Part shown: positions 1 through 7,091 of the stretch, piece after piece
How positions within the stretch are numbered: the stretch's first letter is position 1
Layout of the letters: the number at the start of each line of letters is the position of its first letter
Assembly: GCA_030682075.1 (NCBI GenBank)
Contig: JAUXRH010000307.1
Span: forward strand, 1-36,810
DNA: 36,810 nucleotides
From: Nitrosomonas sp.
Lineage (GTDB): Bacteria; Pseudomonadota; Gammaproteobacteria; Burkholderiales; Nitrosomonadaceae
Direction: 5' to 3'
Notes under the pieces: generated by a model
Told to the model about the DNA's origin: nothing
The model's input: the letters and a program-made list of their open reading frames with translations, nothing else
Databases searched by the model: none
Made by a program: the position numbers and the translations under genes

Positions 1-137
1 GACGAGAATTAAGCTTAAAAATAAAGATAAAGAAGCATTCGGTTTTACTTGGAAGCGCCGCGAGAAACTTACAGCGGCGAAAAATGAAGTTCGTTATCAA
101 TATGTACCTTGCTATTTGACCTGCCCGACAGACTCCT
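1..137 (+). repeat. Left copy of a 137-bp inverted repeat; 3' end of a multicopy element
   Basis: These 137 bases are identical, in reverse complement, to positions 36673-36809. One frame is open from base 2 to a TAG at 137-139, giving 45 residues that end in CYLTCPTDS. They look like the C-terminus of a protein encoded outside the window. The right-hand copy has the same frame and stops one codon later. I do not recognise the protein; a transposase or an intron-encoded protein are possibilities. Identical sequence at both ends suggests that the contig was broken inside a multicopy element. Identity is seen directly; the mobile-element reading is inference. Confidence 0.7.
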
Positions 138-447
138 AGAACATGCCGACCCTGCTACCCCGGAAGTCGATGGGCGCCACTTCCTCATGCTACCAAGGCG
201 TACGGACAACTCCTCGGACGGGACTTTAACCCGCTAGATTTACTGCTGTTACTGCGAACGGTCAGGTCTTACATTTGACATTTCCCTTCTTTCCTTCATC
301 TTCACTCCACTCCACCCCACCCTGCGCCACCCTGTTTTTTCCTCATTTCGCATAATGAGCACGGCAGGATGCGATGGAAATATAATATTCAGGCGCTGTA
401 TGTTATAGTTCAAAACATCTGCAAACAGGTGGAAAAGGTCGATAAAA
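138..447. other. Gene-free stretch after the terminal repeat
   Basis: No convincing gene is seen. Positions 141-162 are a 22-bp word repeated in the same orientation at 36641-36662. Positions about 295-330 are a C-rich, low-complexity stretch built on short CACTCCA/CACCC units. A ribosome-binding-site-like AAGG lies just upstream of the ATG at 448. No confident promoter was identified. Confidence 0.5.
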
Positions 448-837
448 ATGGCTTTGGCGCAGGAAGATATTGAACAAATTCAACGGCTCATCAAAAAAAC
501 GTTAGCCGAAATGCCGGAGATGTTAAACTCTAATGTACGTTATGAGCTGGATTTGCGCGAAAGAACCATTCGCGTGGAAGAGGAGTTGAAACATCAGCGG
601 GAGCTGATGCAGGAAGGCTTCAAGCAGATGGAAAAACGTTTCGAGCAGGTGGACAAGCGTTTCGAGCAGGTGGATAAGCGTTTCGAACAGGTGGACAAGC
701 GTTTCGAGCAAATACAGTTGGATATGAATAAGCGTTTTGAACAACTGACTTCCCGTATTGACCGATTCATGGTCTGGTCATTTGCGACTACGCTCTCTGT
801 GGGCGGGATAGTGATCGCAACGATTAAATTTCTTTAA
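448..837 (+). CDS. Small coiled-coil protein with C-terminal membrane anchor
   Basis: This 129-residue protein has no function I can name. It resembles the loose class of short coiled-coil proteins with a C-terminal anchor (DUF1640/Bdr-like). Residues 62-89 are four near-perfect copies of the heptad DKRFEQV, encoded by a 21-bp tandem repeat at 631-714. A fifth, diverged copy (NKRFEQL) follows at 94-100. Residues about 108-126 are hydrophobic and could form a single membrane span, leaving almost no tail. The start is ATG with AAGG about 8 bases upstream. The gene stands alone between repeats, with no operon partner. Repeat number is likely to vary between strains, since exact tandem repeats expand and contract. 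A real gene is likely; its role is unknown. Confidence 0.65.
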   Translation: MALAQEDIEQIQRLIKKTLAEMPEMLNSNVRYELDLRERTIRVEEELKHQRELMQEGFKQMEKRFEQVDKRFEQVDKRFEQVDKRFEQIQLDMNKRFEQLTSRIDRFMVWSFATTLSVGGIVIATIKFL

Positions 838-892
838 ACTTGACCAAGCTGGATCCGCAAATGCCGCGTGGCATACCATTAGCAACGTCTTG

Positions 893-961
893 AACCACGA
901 ATGGACACGAATAGAACATCCGCGAAAAAACATTCGTGGGTATTAGTGTCCATACGTGGTT
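893..961. repeat. 69-bp imperfect palindrome
   Basis: The arms at 893-908 and 946-961 pair at 15 of 16 positions (AACCACGAATGGACAC against AACCACGTATGGACAC in reverse complement). The interior holds a second smaller pairing around ACGAAT/ATTCGT. Repeats built on this ACCACGAATGGACACGAAT theme occur intergenically in several unrelated bacteria, from general recollection. A stem-loop RNA or cruciform is possible. Confidence 0.6.
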
Positions 962-983
962 TGCTGTCCATGCCCACATGGCT

Positions 984-1025
984 GGGGGAGCAAATCCCCC
1001 TCAACCTCCCTTTTACAAAGGGAGA
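984..1025. repeat. Two tandem short hairpins
   Basis: GGGGGA (984-989) pairs perfectly with TCCCCC (995-1000) around a 5-base loop. Immediately downstream, CTCCCTTT pairs with AAAGGGAG around a 3-base loop. No T-run follows, so neither looks like a standard terminator. They resemble dispersed small palindromes found in intergenic regions. Confidence 0.45.
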
Positions 1026-1084
1026 AGACCATCAGTCGTAGTCGCGGGGCGGTTTGCCTGGGGGCGAATCTACCTTCTTAACCA

Positions 1085-1238
1085 GGATATTGCATGAATT
1101 CGCACGATGATCACGCATGATATTGGTTTCACAAGGAATTTTTCGAAGAAGCGGTGTAGTTATTCATACACCTGACCGAGACAAATTCCTTGTGGAATCA
1201 AGAGACCAGTGAGGGCGTGTGCAATTCATGTAATATCC
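1085..1238. repeat. 154-bp nested-palindrome element
   Basis: Three nested inverted repeats share one centre. The outer arms are 1085-1105 and 1217-1238 (GGATATT.CATGAATT type). The middle arms lie near 1128-1143 and 1183-1197 (CACAAGGAATT type). The central hairpin is GGTGTA/TACACC around 1153-1172. The whole element can therefore fold into one long, interrupted stem. No ORF or transposase is inside. A miniature mobile element or a structured RNA are both possible. Confidence 0.6.
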
Positions 1239-1241
1239 GGG

Positions 1242-1285
1242 TTAACACCGCAGGCAACTCAGATAGTTTTTCAATGGCCTGTTAA
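1242..1285 (+). repeat. Truncated right end of the 144-bp palindromic repeat
   Basis: These 44 bases match the right end of the element at 12496-12639, including the terminal GTTTTTCAATGGCCTGTT (one change from the full copy). The left two thirds are absent, and the 154-bp palindrome abuts instead. The remnant ends about 40 bases before the first gene of the polysaccharide operon and contributes part of a candidate promoter. Confidence 0.65.
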
Positions 1286-1297
1286 ATCTGCGATAAT
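1269..1297 (+). promoter_or_regulatory. Candidate sigma-70 promoter of the polysaccharide operon
   Basis: TTTCAA at 1269-1274 and GATAAT at 1292-1297 are separated by 17 bases. The -10 box matches TATAAT at five of six positions; the -35 box is weaker. Its -35 box lies inside the truncated 144-bp repeat. A start near 1304 would leave a leader of about 20 bases. Inferred by eye only. Confidence 0.35.
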
Positions 1298-1301
1298 GCC
1301 G

Positions 1302-1317
1302 GGTTAAACGTTTAACC
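1302..1317. promoter_or_regulatory. Perfect 16-bp palindrome, candidate operator
   Basis: GGTTAAACGTTTAACC is a perfect palindrome 9 bases before the proposed TTG start at 1327. It overlaps the start point expected from the candidate promoter, as a repressor site would. In RNA it would form a short hairpin in the place where a ribosome-binding site should be. The cognate protein is unknown. Confidence 0.35.
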
Positions 1318-1326
1318 TTTATTCTC

Positions 1327-2157
1327 TTGCGCCCATCTCATATAACCCCTGATTTTTTTAACCTTTTTCACAGTCTGTGGCGACACCGCGCGCTGGTGCT
1401 GCAAATGGTCAAGCGTGAGGTGATTGGGCGCTACCGGGGCTCTTTCCTTGGGTTGTTGTGGTCGTTCGTCACGCCCCTGCTGATGTTGGCGATCTACACC
1501 TTTGTGTTTGGGGTGGTGTTCCAGGTTCGTCTGGAACAGGCCAGTTTGAATGACAACAAATTTGAATTTGCTTTATTGCTGTTTGCTGGACTGATCATAT
1601 TTAATTTATTTTCCGAGTGTATTTCACGCGCGCCCGGTTTAATTTTAGCCAATGTCAATTATGTCAAGAAGATCATTTTTCCACTTGAGATCCTGCCCTG
1701 GGTGATACTTGGCGCGGCGGTATTTCACGCGGCGATTAGTTTGCTGGTATTGCTCATCTTTCTGCTTGCGATTGGCCAGACGATCTCCTGGACCATCATT
1801 TGCCTGCCGGTGGTGATACTGCCGTTGCTGTTGCTGACCATGGGGTTATCCTGGCTGCTGGCTTCCCTGGGGGTTTTTGTGCGGGATATCGGGCAGTTTA
1901 TTGGTCTGGCCTTAACCATGCTGCTGTTCATGAGCCCGATCTTTTACCCGGCCTCGGCCTTACCCGAAGGGGTGCGCGATTATTTATTCCTCAATCCGTT
2001 GACCTTTATTATTGAGCAGACCCGCGCGGTGATTTTATTTGGCCGGTTGCCCGACTGGGGCGGGCTGGCCATTTATTATGCGGTCGGTTTGCTGGTTGCC
2101 TGGGCCGGTTTAGCCTGGTTTGAAAAAACACGCAAGGGGTTTGCGGATGTCCTTTAA
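1327..2157 (+). CDS. wzm: Polysaccharide export ABC-2 permease (Wzm/KpsM/TagG type)
   Basis: This 276-residue inner-membrane protein is the channel half of an ABC exporter for a lipid-linked polysaccharide. It has the typical cytoplasmic N-terminus ending in KREVIGRYRGSFLG, followed by about six hydrophobic segments and a conserved MSPIFYP motif near residue 203. Length and motifs fit ABC-2 O-antigen and teichoic-acid permeases. The proposed start is TTG with no visible Shine-Dalgarno sequence. An ATG at residue 27 would remove most of the N-terminal helix, so TTG is preferred. Its end overlaps the ATPase gene by 11 bases, as expected for translationally coupled partners. It opens the plus-strand operon. 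Confidence 0.9.
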   Translation: MRPSHITPDFFNLFHSLWRHRALVLQMVKREVIGRYRGSFLGLLWSFVTPLLMLAIYTFVFGVVFQVRLEQASLNDNKFEFALLLFAGLIIFNLFSECISRAPGLILANVNYVKKIIFPLEILPWVILGAAVFHAAISLLVLLIFLLAIGQTISWTIICLPVVILPLLLLTMGLSWLLASLGVFVRDIGQFIGLALTMLLFMSPIFYPASALPEGVRDYLFLNPLTFIIEQTRAVILFGRLPDWGGLAIYYAVGLLVAWAGLAWFEKTRKGFADVL

Positions 2158-3427
2158 ATCGAACGCGGGCGCGGCGGCCATTCAGATCAACGGCCTTGCT
2201 AAATGCTATCAGCTTTATAACCGGCCGCAAGATCGGCTGAAACAATTTTTGTGGCGCGGCAGGCGCCAGTATTACCGTGAATTATGGGCGCTGCGTCATA
2301 TCAGCTTCAGCGTGATGCCGGGCGAGGTGGTCGGTATTGTCGGGCGTAATGGTTCGGGCAAATCAACACTATTGCAAATTGTCTGCGGCACTTTGACGCC
2401 AACCAGTGGTGAAGTGCAGGTCACCGGGCGTGTGGCGGCTTTGCTGGAGCTGGGCGCAGGATTTAATGCGGAATTTACCGGACGGGAGAATGTCTTGATG
2501 AGCGCCGCGATTATGGGCCTCAACCCGGATGAAATTGCGGCACAGATGGATGAAATTATTAATTTCTCGGGTATCGGCGACTTTATCGATCAGCCGGTTA
2601 AAACCTATTCCAGCGGCATGTATGTGCGCCTGGCTTTCTCTGTGGCGATTAATGTAGACCCGGATATTCTGGTGATTGATGAGGCACTGTCCGTTGGCGA
2701 TGGCGCTTTTTCCCACCAGTCATTTAACCGCATCATGCGGTTGCGTGACGCAGGCAAAACCATTTTATTTTGCTCCCATTCCCTGTTTCAGGTTGAATCG
2801 TTATGTACGCGGGCGATCTGGATCAACCAGGGCGAACTGATGGCCGATGGCGATTCCGCTCAGGTGGTCGCCGCCTACCAGGGTTTTCTGGATAAAAGCA
2901 TGCTGAATCCCACCGCGAATACGGTTATTTTGCCCCACGAGGCGCCGACTTCATCGGTCGATATCGAAAAAGCACGTCGGGGCGCGCAGCTTAAAAAGAT
3001 AACCGTGAGGGTTGATGGAAAAAGCCATCAACAGGCGGTTGTCGTCAGCGGTAAATCCAGTATTACGTTGCACATCGCCTTTGTTTCCGACCCCGCGCTA
3101 CCCTGCCCCAATGTGGCCATTACGCTGCATGCCCTGGATGGCCGCATCATTACCAGCGTGGCGACCTGGGAAGACCGCATCAGCTTGCAACGGGCGGCCG
3201 ATGGCTCCGGCCAGATTGGCCTCCGCTTTGACCAGCCGCCCTTGCTTAAAGGCGAGTATCTGATCAGCGCGCACCTGTTGTGTGAACGTGGCCTGCATCT
3301 GTATGATTCAGCCGAAGGGTTGGCGACGCTGCAGGTAGCGCAAACCAGCCGTTTACAGGGTTATTTTTCGATTCCCCATCAATGGGATAGCAACGGCGTA
3401 ATTAATCCGCATGAGCAACACGAATAA
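2147..3427 (+). CDS. wzt: Polysaccharide export ABC ATPase with C-terminal glycan-binding domain
   Basis: This 426-residue protein drives export through the neighbouring permease. The nucleotide-binding domain shows Walker A GRNGSGKS (66-73), the family signature YSSGMYVRLAFS (154-165), Walker B DILVIDEAL (173-181) and the switch histidine in CSHS (209-212). Residues about 280-420 form the extra beta-rich Wzt C-terminal domain. In E. coli O8/O9a that domain recognises the modified non-reducing end of the finished glycan. The ATG at 2147 is chosen because AAGGGG precedes it by 7 bases and it overlaps the permease stop. A TTG at 2120 in the same frame is less likely. The tail implies that export here requires a specific end modification. 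Confidence 0.92.
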   Translation: MSFKSNAGAAAIQINGLAKCYQLYNRPQDRLKQFLWRGRRQYYRELWALRHISFSVMPGEVVGIVGRNGSGKSTLLQIVCGTLTPTSGEVQVTGRVAALLELGAGFNAEFTGRENVLMSAAIMGLNPDEIAAQMDEIINFSGIGDFIDQPVKTYSSGMYVRLAFSVAINVDPDILVIDEALSVGDGAFSHQSFNRIMRLRDAGKTILFCSHSLFQVESLCTRAIWINQGELMADGDSAQVVAAYQGFLDKSMLNPTANTVILPHEAPTSSVDIEKARRGAQLKKITVRVDGKSHQQAVVVSGKSSITLHIAFVSDPALPCPNVAITLHALDGRIITSVATWEDRISLQRAADGSGQIGLRFDQPPLLKGEYLISAHLLCERGLHLYDSAEGLATLQVAQTSRLQGYFSIPHQWDSNGVINPHEQHE

Positions 3428-5243
3428 CCACGCCGGGGAACAAAGCCGGCAGGATCAGTCGCCAATTGACGCAGTTAATGCGGTGACACTGGCGACGGTA
3501 TCCCCTGCGCCCTATAAAGATTTGACTTTCCCCCTGAATGTCTATGCGCACATGCTGCTGTTGCAGGAAGGCAAAGTAGCCTATCTCCATTACGGGCTGT
3601 TCCAGCACGGCCAAAGTGATCGTGATCTCCAGGCGGCGCAGCAACATTCAACCGAACTGCTGATGTCCCGCTTGCCCCCGCCCGCTTGCCGCATTCTGGA
3701 AGTGGGTGTCGGCCTGGGCACGACTTTTTCCTTACTGACTCAGCGGGGTTACGATGTCCACGGCATTACCCCTGACGCGCAGCAGATGGTCCATATCCAC
3801 CAGTCTCTCGGCGAACAAATCCCCATTACCTGCCAGCGCCTGGAAGACTTCGCCGCAGATAGCGCCCGCTTTGATGTTATTTTATTTCGGGAATCAGCCC
3901 AGTACATCGAACCGTTGGTCATTTTCAATCAGGCGCTGGACTTGCTCAGCCCATCCGGCCACTTGTTCATTATTGACGAGTTCGCACTCAAGCGTACCGA
4001 GCCAGGCGTGGAAGCGCTGCATCTATTGAATGATCTGCTGGCACTGGCGCGCCGATTTGGTTTCGAGTTGATTGAGCAACTGGATCTGTCCGCCATGGCG
4101 GCGCCCACACTGGATTATCTGCTGCGCATGTCCACTGTCCATCGTCCGCGTTTGATCGAAGATCTTGCGCTGAGCGAGGAAAAACTGACCCAACTGGATG
4201 CATCACTGCGCGTTTATCAGGAAAAATATGCCAATGGGCGTTATGGTTACGGTCTGCTGCATTTCCGCAAAAAATCACCGCCCCAGTGGCGTCTGCGACG
4301 GCTGGAACAAGCTCAAGTGCCCGAAATGCTCGCTTTATTTGAAAAAACATTCAACCACCCGATGACGCCGGCTACCTGGCAATGGAAGTATGGCGCAGAA
4401 CGAGGGTGTGAACTCGGCGTATGGCGAGAAAAGCAACTGCTCGCTCATTATGGCGGCATCAGCCGGAATATCCTGTTTTTTGGCCAACCCCAGACTGCGG
4501 TGCAAATTGGCGATGTGATCGTTGCTGCGAATGAACGCGGCGTACTCACCAAAAAAGGACTTTTTTTTCTGATGGCGGCCACTTTTCTGGAACGCTATAT
4601 CGGTTATGGCAAACCCTGGCTGGTGGGTTTTGGTTTCCCGAATGAGCGGGCGATGAAGGTGGCCGAGCGGCATGGATTATACGCAGAGGTTGGACAGATG
4701 ATCGAAATCTCGTGGCCTCCCTTACCCAGGCGACCGCGCTGGCGCACCCGACTATGTCCTGTTAACTCCGCCGCAGATGAACCCATGGCGGTTGCGGTTG
4801 ATGAATGCTGGCGACAAATGGCCGCAGATTTAACCACCGCCATCGTCGGTATCCGCGACTGGCGCTATCTGCAACAGCGCTATCTCAATCACCCCAATCA
4901 GCACTATCAGGTCGTGCGGGTAAAAAACCGTTGCGGTGGAAATGTTCGTGGCATACTGGTGCTGCGTCATGATACGGAGGAGAGTGAACTGGTCGATATC
5001 ATCGCACCATTAGTTGCCATTCCGCTGCTGATTATCCACGCCAGACGGCTGGCGGGCATCCATCAGGCGAAACGGCTATTTTGCCGCATTACAGAAAACT
5101 TTGCGGCGCATTTTGCGATTGCAGGCGGCGTGCGGGAGACACTGAATATCCGCATTCCTGCCAACAGCTGGAGCGCCGGCCCGCCGATTGAGTCACTGCG
5201 TGGCCATTGGTGGCTGATGAGTGGCGATACGGATTTTAGATGA
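3411..5243 (+). CDS. Fusion of SAM methyltransferase and GNAT-like acetyltransferase
   Basis: This 610-residue protein joins two enzyme domains. The N-terminal half is a class I SAM methyltransferase with motif I LEVGVGLGT (96-104) and an acidic DVILF strand later in the fold. From about residue 290 the sequence turns into a GNAT-like acyltransferase with two GNAT-type repeats, including a GFPNERAMKVAERHGL helix. Such fusions occur in surface-glycan clusters. A methyl cap could be the signal read by the Wzt tail, as with E. coli WbdD; this is inference. The acyl substrate is unknown. The start overlaps the ATPase gene by 17 bases and the end overlaps the next gene by 4, so all three are probably translated from one mRNA. 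Confidence 0.8.
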   Translation: MSNTNNHAGEQSRQDQSPIDAVNAVTLATVSPAPYKDLTFPLNVYAHMLLLQEGKVAYLHYGLFQHGQSDRDLQAAQQHSTELLMSRLPPPACRILEVGVGLGTTFSLLTQRGYDVHGITPDAQQMVHIHQSLGEQIPITCQRLEDFAADSARFDVILFRESAQYIEPLVIFNQALDLLSPSGHLFIIDEFALKRTEPGVEALHLLNDLLALARRFGFELIEQLDLSAMAAPTLDYLLRMSTVHRPRLIEDLALSEEKLTQLDASLRVYQEKYANGRYGYGLLHFRKKSPPQWRLRRLEQAQVPEMLALFEKTFNHPMTPATWQWKYGAERGCELGVWREKQLLAHYGGISRNILFFGQPQTAVQIGDVIVAANERGVLTKKGLFFLMAATFLERYIGYGKPWLVGFGFPNERAMKVAERHGLYAEVGQMIEISWPPLPRRPRWRTRLCPVNSAADEPMAVAVDECWRQMAADLTTAIVGIRDWRYLQQRYLNHPNQHYQVVRVKNRCGGNVRGILVLRHDTEESELVDIIAPLVAIPLLIIHARRLAGIHQAKRLFCRITENFAAHFAIAGGVRETLNIRIPANSWSAGPPIESLRGHWWLMSGDTDFR

Positions 5244-6949
5244 TAAACTGCAGGGGCGGAAAATCTTTTGCCCCTGCGATTTTTAACGAGACGCCATTGG
5301 AAAACTTGCTGGTTCCTGATCAGGCCACTGTCGCAATCCCCGGCACCCAAATACTGGTATTCGCACCGCATCCCGATGACGAGGTATTCGGTTGTGGTGG
5401 CGCCATCCTGCGTCATGTTGAACAGGGTCAGCCGGTGGCGGTGATCATTGTCACGGATGGCGGCTATGGCGTCAGTGCCGAGGAAGTCGACGCTTACGTG
5501 GCACAGCGCCAGAACGAAAGTATCGCCGCCGCCAGACTACTTGGCTATGGCGCGCCTGTTTTCTGGAATTACCGGGACCGGGAAATCGGCTATAGCGAAA
5601 AACTGGTGCGGAAAATCAGGGAGGCAATCATTGAGGCGGGCGCTGATCTGGTTTATGCGCCTTCGGTTTTTGAGATGCATCCCGATCATCGCGCGCTGGG
5701 AATGGTCGCCGTGGAAGCCGTCAGAAGGCTGGGCAAAGGCGTGCGCCTGGCGCTGTATGAAGTGGGCATGCCACTGCGCCCCAATCAATTGCTGGATATC
5801 AGTGATCTGGCGACACGCAAGATGGCCGCGATGGCCTGTTTTGTTTCACAGAATGCGCGGCAACGTTATGACCTGGATATTGCCGCACTCAATCGTTATC
5901 GCACTTATACGCTGCCCGCCCATGTCACGGCCGCTGAGGCGTATATTCTGCTTGCGGCTGAGACACTGGCCAATGATCCACTCAAGCTGTATCAGTCAGA
6001 ACATGCCCGCCAGAAAACTTTGGGGCTGGTATTGGATAGCCGCGACACGCCGCTGGTCAGTGTCATTATTCGCAGCATGGATCGCCCGACACTCTCCGAC
6101 GCCCTCGATTCTGTTGCCCTGCAAACCTATGCGAATATTGAAGTGGTCATCGTCAATGCCAAAGGCGCCGATCATCGACCCGTCGGTGAATGGTGCGGGC
6201 GTTTCCCCGTGCGCAGGCTGGATGTGGGCAAATCTTTACCGCGCAGTCAAGCGGCGAATGTGGGACTGGAAGCTGCCTACGGAGATTATCTGATTTTTCT
6301 GGATGATGATGACTGGTTTGCGCCCCATCATATCGCCCGGCTTCAAGTCGCATTTGATCAATCCGGTTTTGTCATTGCCGTTTATTCAGCGATTCGGTGT
6401 GTCAATGAATCCGGTGAGGAAATCAGCCGCTACGAAGAGGATTTTGATCCCATTCAATTACGCATTGAAAATTTCATTCCGATTCATGCCGTTCTTTTCA
6501 GGCGCAGCGCTTTTGATAATGGCGCCCGCTTTGATGAAACACTGGCTGTCTGTGAAGACTGGGATTTTTGGTTGCAATTATTGGCGCAGGGGGCATTTAA
6601 ATTTATTCCTGAAATTGGGGCTATCTATAGTATTCAGCAAGGCAAAGGGTCTGGTGTGCGGGAAAATCAAATACTCACACGGCAGGTAATGACTGCCATC
6701 TACAAGAAGTGGATACCTCGCTGGAGCGACGAAACATTGTGGGCAGTTCTGGAATACGCACGCTACAAAAAGATTGCCCACTCAAAAGAGCAGGAAGTTA
6801 TTCGACTTAATCAGGCCGTGACTGATTGCAATCATCAAATCTCTGAGATTTTGAACTCAACGAGTTGGCGGATAACAAACCCCGTGCGAACTATCCGTAC
6901 ATTTCTAAAGAAACTATTCCAGAGCAATACAGAACAAACAAAACTGTGA
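5240..6949 (+). CDS. Fusion of PIG-L family deacetylase and GT2 glycosyltransferase
   Basis: This 569-residue protein has an N-terminal PIG-L/LmbE-type zinc deacetylase with the metal motif PHPDDE (43-48) and a second motif MHPDH near residue 147. Such domains remove N-acetyl groups from sugars. From about residue 272 a GT2 (GT-A fold) domain begins with SVIIRSMDRP, and a D-rich metal site FLDDDDW lies near 352-358. The C-terminus has a short coil and the SWRITNPVR motif that often ends such transferases. The ATG overlaps the upstream stop (ATGA). Deacetylation here beside an acyltransferase domain in the previous gene suggests acyl exchange on an amino sugar; this is inference. Confidence 0.85.
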   Translation: MINCRGGKSFAPAIFNETPLENLLVPDQATVAIPGTQILVFAPHPDDEVFGCGGAILRHVEQGQPVAVIIVTDGGYGVSAEEVDAYVAQRQNESIAAARLLGYGAPVFWNYRDREIGYSEKLVRKIREAIIEAGADLVYAPSVFEMHPDHRALGMVAVEAVRRLGKGVRLALYEVGMPLRPNQLLDISDLATRKMAAMACFVSQNARQRYDLDIAALNRYRTYTLPAHVTAAEAYILLAAETLANDPLKLYQSEHARQKTLGLVLDSRDTPLVSVIIRSMDRPTLSDALDSVALQTYANIEVVIVNAKGADHRPVGEWCGRFPVRRLDVGKSLPRSQAANVGLEAAYGDYLIFLDDDDWFAPHHIARLQVAFDQSGFVIAVYSAIRCVNESGEEISRYEEDFDPIQLRIENFIPIHAVLFRRSAFDNGARFDETLAVCEDWDFWLQLLAQGAFKFIPEIGAIYSIQQGKGSGVRENQILTRQVMTAIYKKWIPRWSDETLWAVLEYARYKKIAHSKEQEVIRLNQAVTDCNHQISEILNSTSWRITNPVRTIRTFLKKLFQSNTEQTKL

Positions 6950-7091
6950 ATCTATAGTATCGTTGCAAACTGATATTACTCAACACCATGAAAATGCTCC
7001 TTACGACCGAACACCGTGCTCAGCTTGATGTGCGAAATAAACACGATAACCTTTACTTAACGCCAGCTTTGAATAAACATTGTTAGAATCA

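Larger units (their letters stand above)
838..1326. other. Gene-free region packed with palindromic repeats
   Basis: No gene is seen in these 489 bases. They hold at least four different inverted-repeat elements, at 893-961, 984-1025, 1085-1238 and 1242-1285. A candidate promoter and a perfect 16-bp palindrome then lead into the polysaccharide operon. Each is listed separately. Confidence 0.7.

Noticed and set aside
523-744. Minus-strand ORF rich in LETLVHL repeats
   Set aside because: It is the shadow of the tandem repeat in the coiled-coil gene at 448-837.
6988-7086. 33-codon ORF (MKMLLTTEHRAQ...) between the PIG-L fusion and the giant glycosyltransferase
   Set aside because: No ribosome-binding site or recognised family. 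It could be a leader peptide, but nothing in the sequence supports this.
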